The translations under genes and the position numbers were made by a program. From the NCBI RefSeq assembly GCF_000590885.1, contig NZ_JFHN01000054.1, forward strand, positions 1 through 61,557: DNA of 61,557 nt, read 5' to 3'. The notes under the pieces are model-generated. The model was not told where the DNA came from, did no database searches, and saw only the letters and a program-made list of their open reading frames with translations. This DNA comes from Erwinia mallotivora. Lineage in GTDB: Bacteria > Pseudomonadota > Gammaproteobacteria > Enterobacterales > Enterobacteriaceae. Numbering within the stretch: the stretch's first letter is position 1; every line of letters starts with the position of its first letter. Positions 60,901 to 61,557 of this stretch are shown in pieces.

Positions 60901-61557
60901 GACGCAAAGCCCTCGGCGACGTGGCGCTGCACAGCCTGGCGCTGGAGGAGGCCAGCGAAGATCGCCGCTGGCCGGACTATAATCCGCGCACCGCCGTGGC
61001 ACCCGGACACCTCGCCTACGTTATCTACACCTCCGGCTCCACCGGACGGCCTAAAGGCGTGATGGTCGAGCACCGCCAGCTGACACACCTGTGCTTTGCC
61101 CAGCAGGAGATGCTGGCCGTTAAACCCTACAGCCGGGTACTTCAGTTTGCCTCCATCAGCTTCGATGCCAGCGTATTTGAACTGGCAATGGCCTTCAGTC
61201 AGGGGGCCAGGCTGACGCTGGTTGGCGATGAAAGACGGGATGCCAGACGGCTGATGGATTTTATTCAGCAACAGGGGATCACCCATGCCACGCTGCCTCC
61301 GGCGCTGTTCAGGGGAATTGATCCCGCTCCGCTGGCGTTTGCAGAGTGCCTGGTGTTTGCCGGAGAAGCGCCGGATGCCACACTGCTCAATGCACTTGCA
61401 CCGCACACCCGTGTGCTTAACGCCTATGGTCCGACGGAGGCGGCAGTCTGCGCCACTGCCTGGGTGGCAGACCGGCCTTGCGAAGAAGGGTATATTCCCG
61501 TCGGACAGCCGGTGACCAACGGCTGCATCTGGCTGCTGGATGAAAATCAGCAGCCAG
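54969..61557 (+). CDS. Non-ribosomal peptide synthetase, 5' part (runs off the window)
   Basis: One continuous frame from ATG 54969 to the window end, about 2196 codons, no stop. Domain order by residue: condensation-like domain (about 20-430) with HHSLTDV at 147-153 instead of HHxxxDG; a formyltransferase C-terminal-like domain (about 454-573, from YALRRRP to RPGSVL); a partial condensation C-lobe (about 580-800); adenylation A1 (about 827-1310; YTSGSTG at 975-981, K1304 in PNGKLDRR); carrier domain with GGHSLL (S1360); condensation C2 (about 1415-1840; intact HHIVSDG 1547-1553); adenylation A2 (from about 1874, truncated by the window). Specificity residues read D-L-Y-N-N-A-L-T-Y for A1 and D-A-F-T-V-A-A-V-C for A2, suggesting a small residue (Ala-like) and Phe or a similar aromatic. 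The product is unknown. Base composition is strongly mosaic. It sits beyond glmZ, a variable position. Confidence 0.93.
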   Translation, partial: MNANTPVLPSSSNHQPHMTASTLAQEEIFLIEETHQQANCWLSFSLDINGRLDVDKLVQALEHLHQQVPQLQTRLHCEDGRLWQRRAATDPLIPEQTDLRHLQAPEEERLHQLTQNPPEGKSTDGALSYFRLFRLGNQRYCLVAWLHHSLTDVRSWMVLKSLLAESYNALVNGSTPPTFPWLDTAVLPQEEQTWLTSPASKEDAQFWQRYVSRLPSAAMTQRVIGGERKALNVRHRQTLAAEKRARLSASASQQQVKEPVIWLSAVALLMRHLTGQETISLSLPVKGTQNTEQTGMTSNVIPLILTLPAQADLTQILALVREELHRVLPRQRYRAQAIQRLAGLSAGQGFGPHVNIMLFDHGTPFQDCQTQAHFGRHIPSSDMHFTFWADSQQGEMEILLDDAAEGHNAAQLAAIASQLDFFLQQLAEARDRTLAQLDEVADEYADPRLAQSFYALRRRPACAGVMRWDRPVDRLVRQFYAHQWPATTNSPLPACKIWLDNTFISFSKMSPLTGVAKAEPGSVLNADQHGWQIAVADGAVQLSGFSAVDGSPCCPLALAQSADIRPGSVLKIINDEQAWQLTGAWEEAATHQRWWNEHLKPCDSGWLSAALPEQSSVTPRWQTTAWSVTPVKPGGALTALLSAWLIYLARDTRLPSPQIGIRISSVAHHHPSGLFAGKVPFAVPIDLSRSFSHIEQAVSEQFQALLAHLPCPAEWLHVPGGTSHAFTLSIVDDGDAADNDSSPGHLLTLQYHRQRNAVRWRYNATLLAEEEAEQLTDRLYTLLNAAMRTENVAMPAATLPILTTADRQRLDAWYAPASTPLSASRLTQMFEAQVQQCPGNVALVSGEQQLTYAELNQRANRLAHCLLARGVSPEDRIAFCMKRGTEMVVAMLGILKAGAAYVALDPAWPGERLHYILQDAAPVCLLTDTLGSQTMTPSSVTMLSLDAMALSDYSVEDPQPDNPALTPQSLAYIIYTSGSTGQPKGVMITHENMVNFLCWSQNAFSQAEMLRTWSATSLNFDLSVYECFAPLIRGAAVHIGENALALDKDSDITLLNTVPSAVQTLLNNRQFPEALTSLNLAGEALSISLIGRIFAETQVQRLCNLYGPSETTTYSTWHRYTRDGAISETIGRPLANTRIYLLDDAMQPVPPASVGEIWIGGAGVARGYFNRPELTAERFLPDPFSTLPGARIYRTGDLARYHHDGSLIYLGRNDDQVKIRGFRIEPGEIAARIAEHPDVRDAAVTAQHLHGAEPRLVAYLVPRDPDLRPEPAALRDFLAARLPDYMLPAAWLTLDALPLTPNGKLDRRALPQPDDDAFARAAFEAPQGDAERHLAELWRELLGVERIGRRDNFFALGGHSLLAVQLSGRLRQHAGRLLSVQQIFARPCLAGMAAAADIAPREALPDFVAADRDRPLPLSSAQQRLWFLRQLEQDPATYNMPAALILHGETDYHALQRALRDLFIRHEAWRMTFSEHDGQPVARLLPPDAPLAFPLHDLRDRPDPHAELLHLCEEEAHRPFSLTRGPLVRARLLRLPDQRACLLVTQHHIVSDGWSVGVMWRELSACYNARRAGRQPDLPPLTVQFPDCAAWQQRALTPQRLARQADYWYQQLHGADPLIPLPTDRPRPERQSFDGASAPVNFGPALSDALRRFSRQHGVTPYMTVLAAWSVVLGRLAGRDDLVIGTPVAGRDHPALEPLIGFLVNTLALRIRPQHHDTVAGLLAQVRRQVLDGQAHQHLPFEQVVERLNPPRRLAHAPLFQTLLAWQTAPVSPDFDGLRVSPGPDAYARIKFDLELSLVDDDDGIRGALRYATALFDPATAARHVGYLLNVLRDMLAEPQRPLAQLTLLSEEERRHLLLGSNATPADPGSRCLHQQLERHAATCPDAVALAWHDGTLTYGELNARANRLAHRLRDLGLQPDDLVALCADRSPAMIAAIFAVLKAGAAWLPLDPDYPGERLAYILDDAGPRLLLADAAGRKALGDVALHSLALEEASEDRRWPDYNPRTAVAPGHLAYVIYTSGSTGRPKGVMVEHRQLTHLCFAQQEMLAVKPYSRVLQFASISFDASVFELAMAFSQGARLTLVGDERRDARRLMDFIQQQGITHATLPPALFRGIDPAPLAFAECLVFAGEAPDATLLNALAPHTRVLNAYGPTEAAVCATAWVADRPCEEGYIPVGQPVTNGCIWLLDENQQP

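Overview
The window is a stretch of an enterobacterial chromosome, most likely Erwiniaceae (Pantoea/Erwinia type). This rests on the 16S rRNA 5' end, on proteins very close in length and sequence to their E. coli counterparts, and on gene order following the E. coli rrn-hemG-trkH ... cyaA-hemCDXY region. The species cannot be named from the sequence alone.

Layout. 1-583: 5' end of a 16S rRNA gene (minus strand) with its leader, boxA and tandem P2/P1 promoters. 585-8.9 kb: hemG, trkH, yigZ and pepQ (minus), then the divergent fadBA beta-oxidation operon behind a FadR operator, then fre. 8.9-19.5 kb: ubiD, rfaH, tatD, tatABC, the ubiquinone genes ubiE-ubiJ-ubiB, rmuC, and udp with a two-site CRP promoter. 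19.8-25.9 kb: dlhH, metE and metR. An AT-rich two-gene cassette (AAA ATPase plus TOPRIM-like protein, probably anti-phage) is inserted between dlhH and the metE terminator. 26.0-30.6 kb: a variable stretch with yehS, an orphan double-glycine-leader peptide gene, bioP and glpTQ. 30.6-40.1 kb: yigL, pldB, rhtB, rhtC, recQ, pldA, yigI, rarD, corA with a probable corL leader peptide, and a WbuC-type cupin. 40.1-40.6 kb: a StbDE-type toxin-antitoxin locus whose toxin carries an in-frame amber codon. 40.7-53.9 kb: uvrD, yigB, xerC, yigA, dapF and lptM, a KdgF-like cupin where cyaY would be expected, cyaA, and hemCDXY. 53.98-54.45 kb: the GlmZ sRNA gene with a sigma-54 promoter, an IHF site and GlrR sites. 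54.97 kb to the end: the first ~2196 codons of a large non-ribosomal peptide synthetase.

Most of the window is conserved housekeeping: heme synthesis, ubiquinone synthesis, protein export, DNA repair, methionine synthesis and fatty acid degradation. The accessory content sits in four places: the ATPase/TOPRIM pair, the bacteriocin-like peptide, the decayed toxin-antitoxin locus, and the NRPS. The NRPS begins with a degenerate condensation domain and a formyltransferase-C-like domain that lacks its catalytic core. It also shows a sharp GC-rich mosaic block covering the shared scaffold of its modules but not the substrate-selecting segments. No tRNA, CRISPR array, transposase or integrase was seen.
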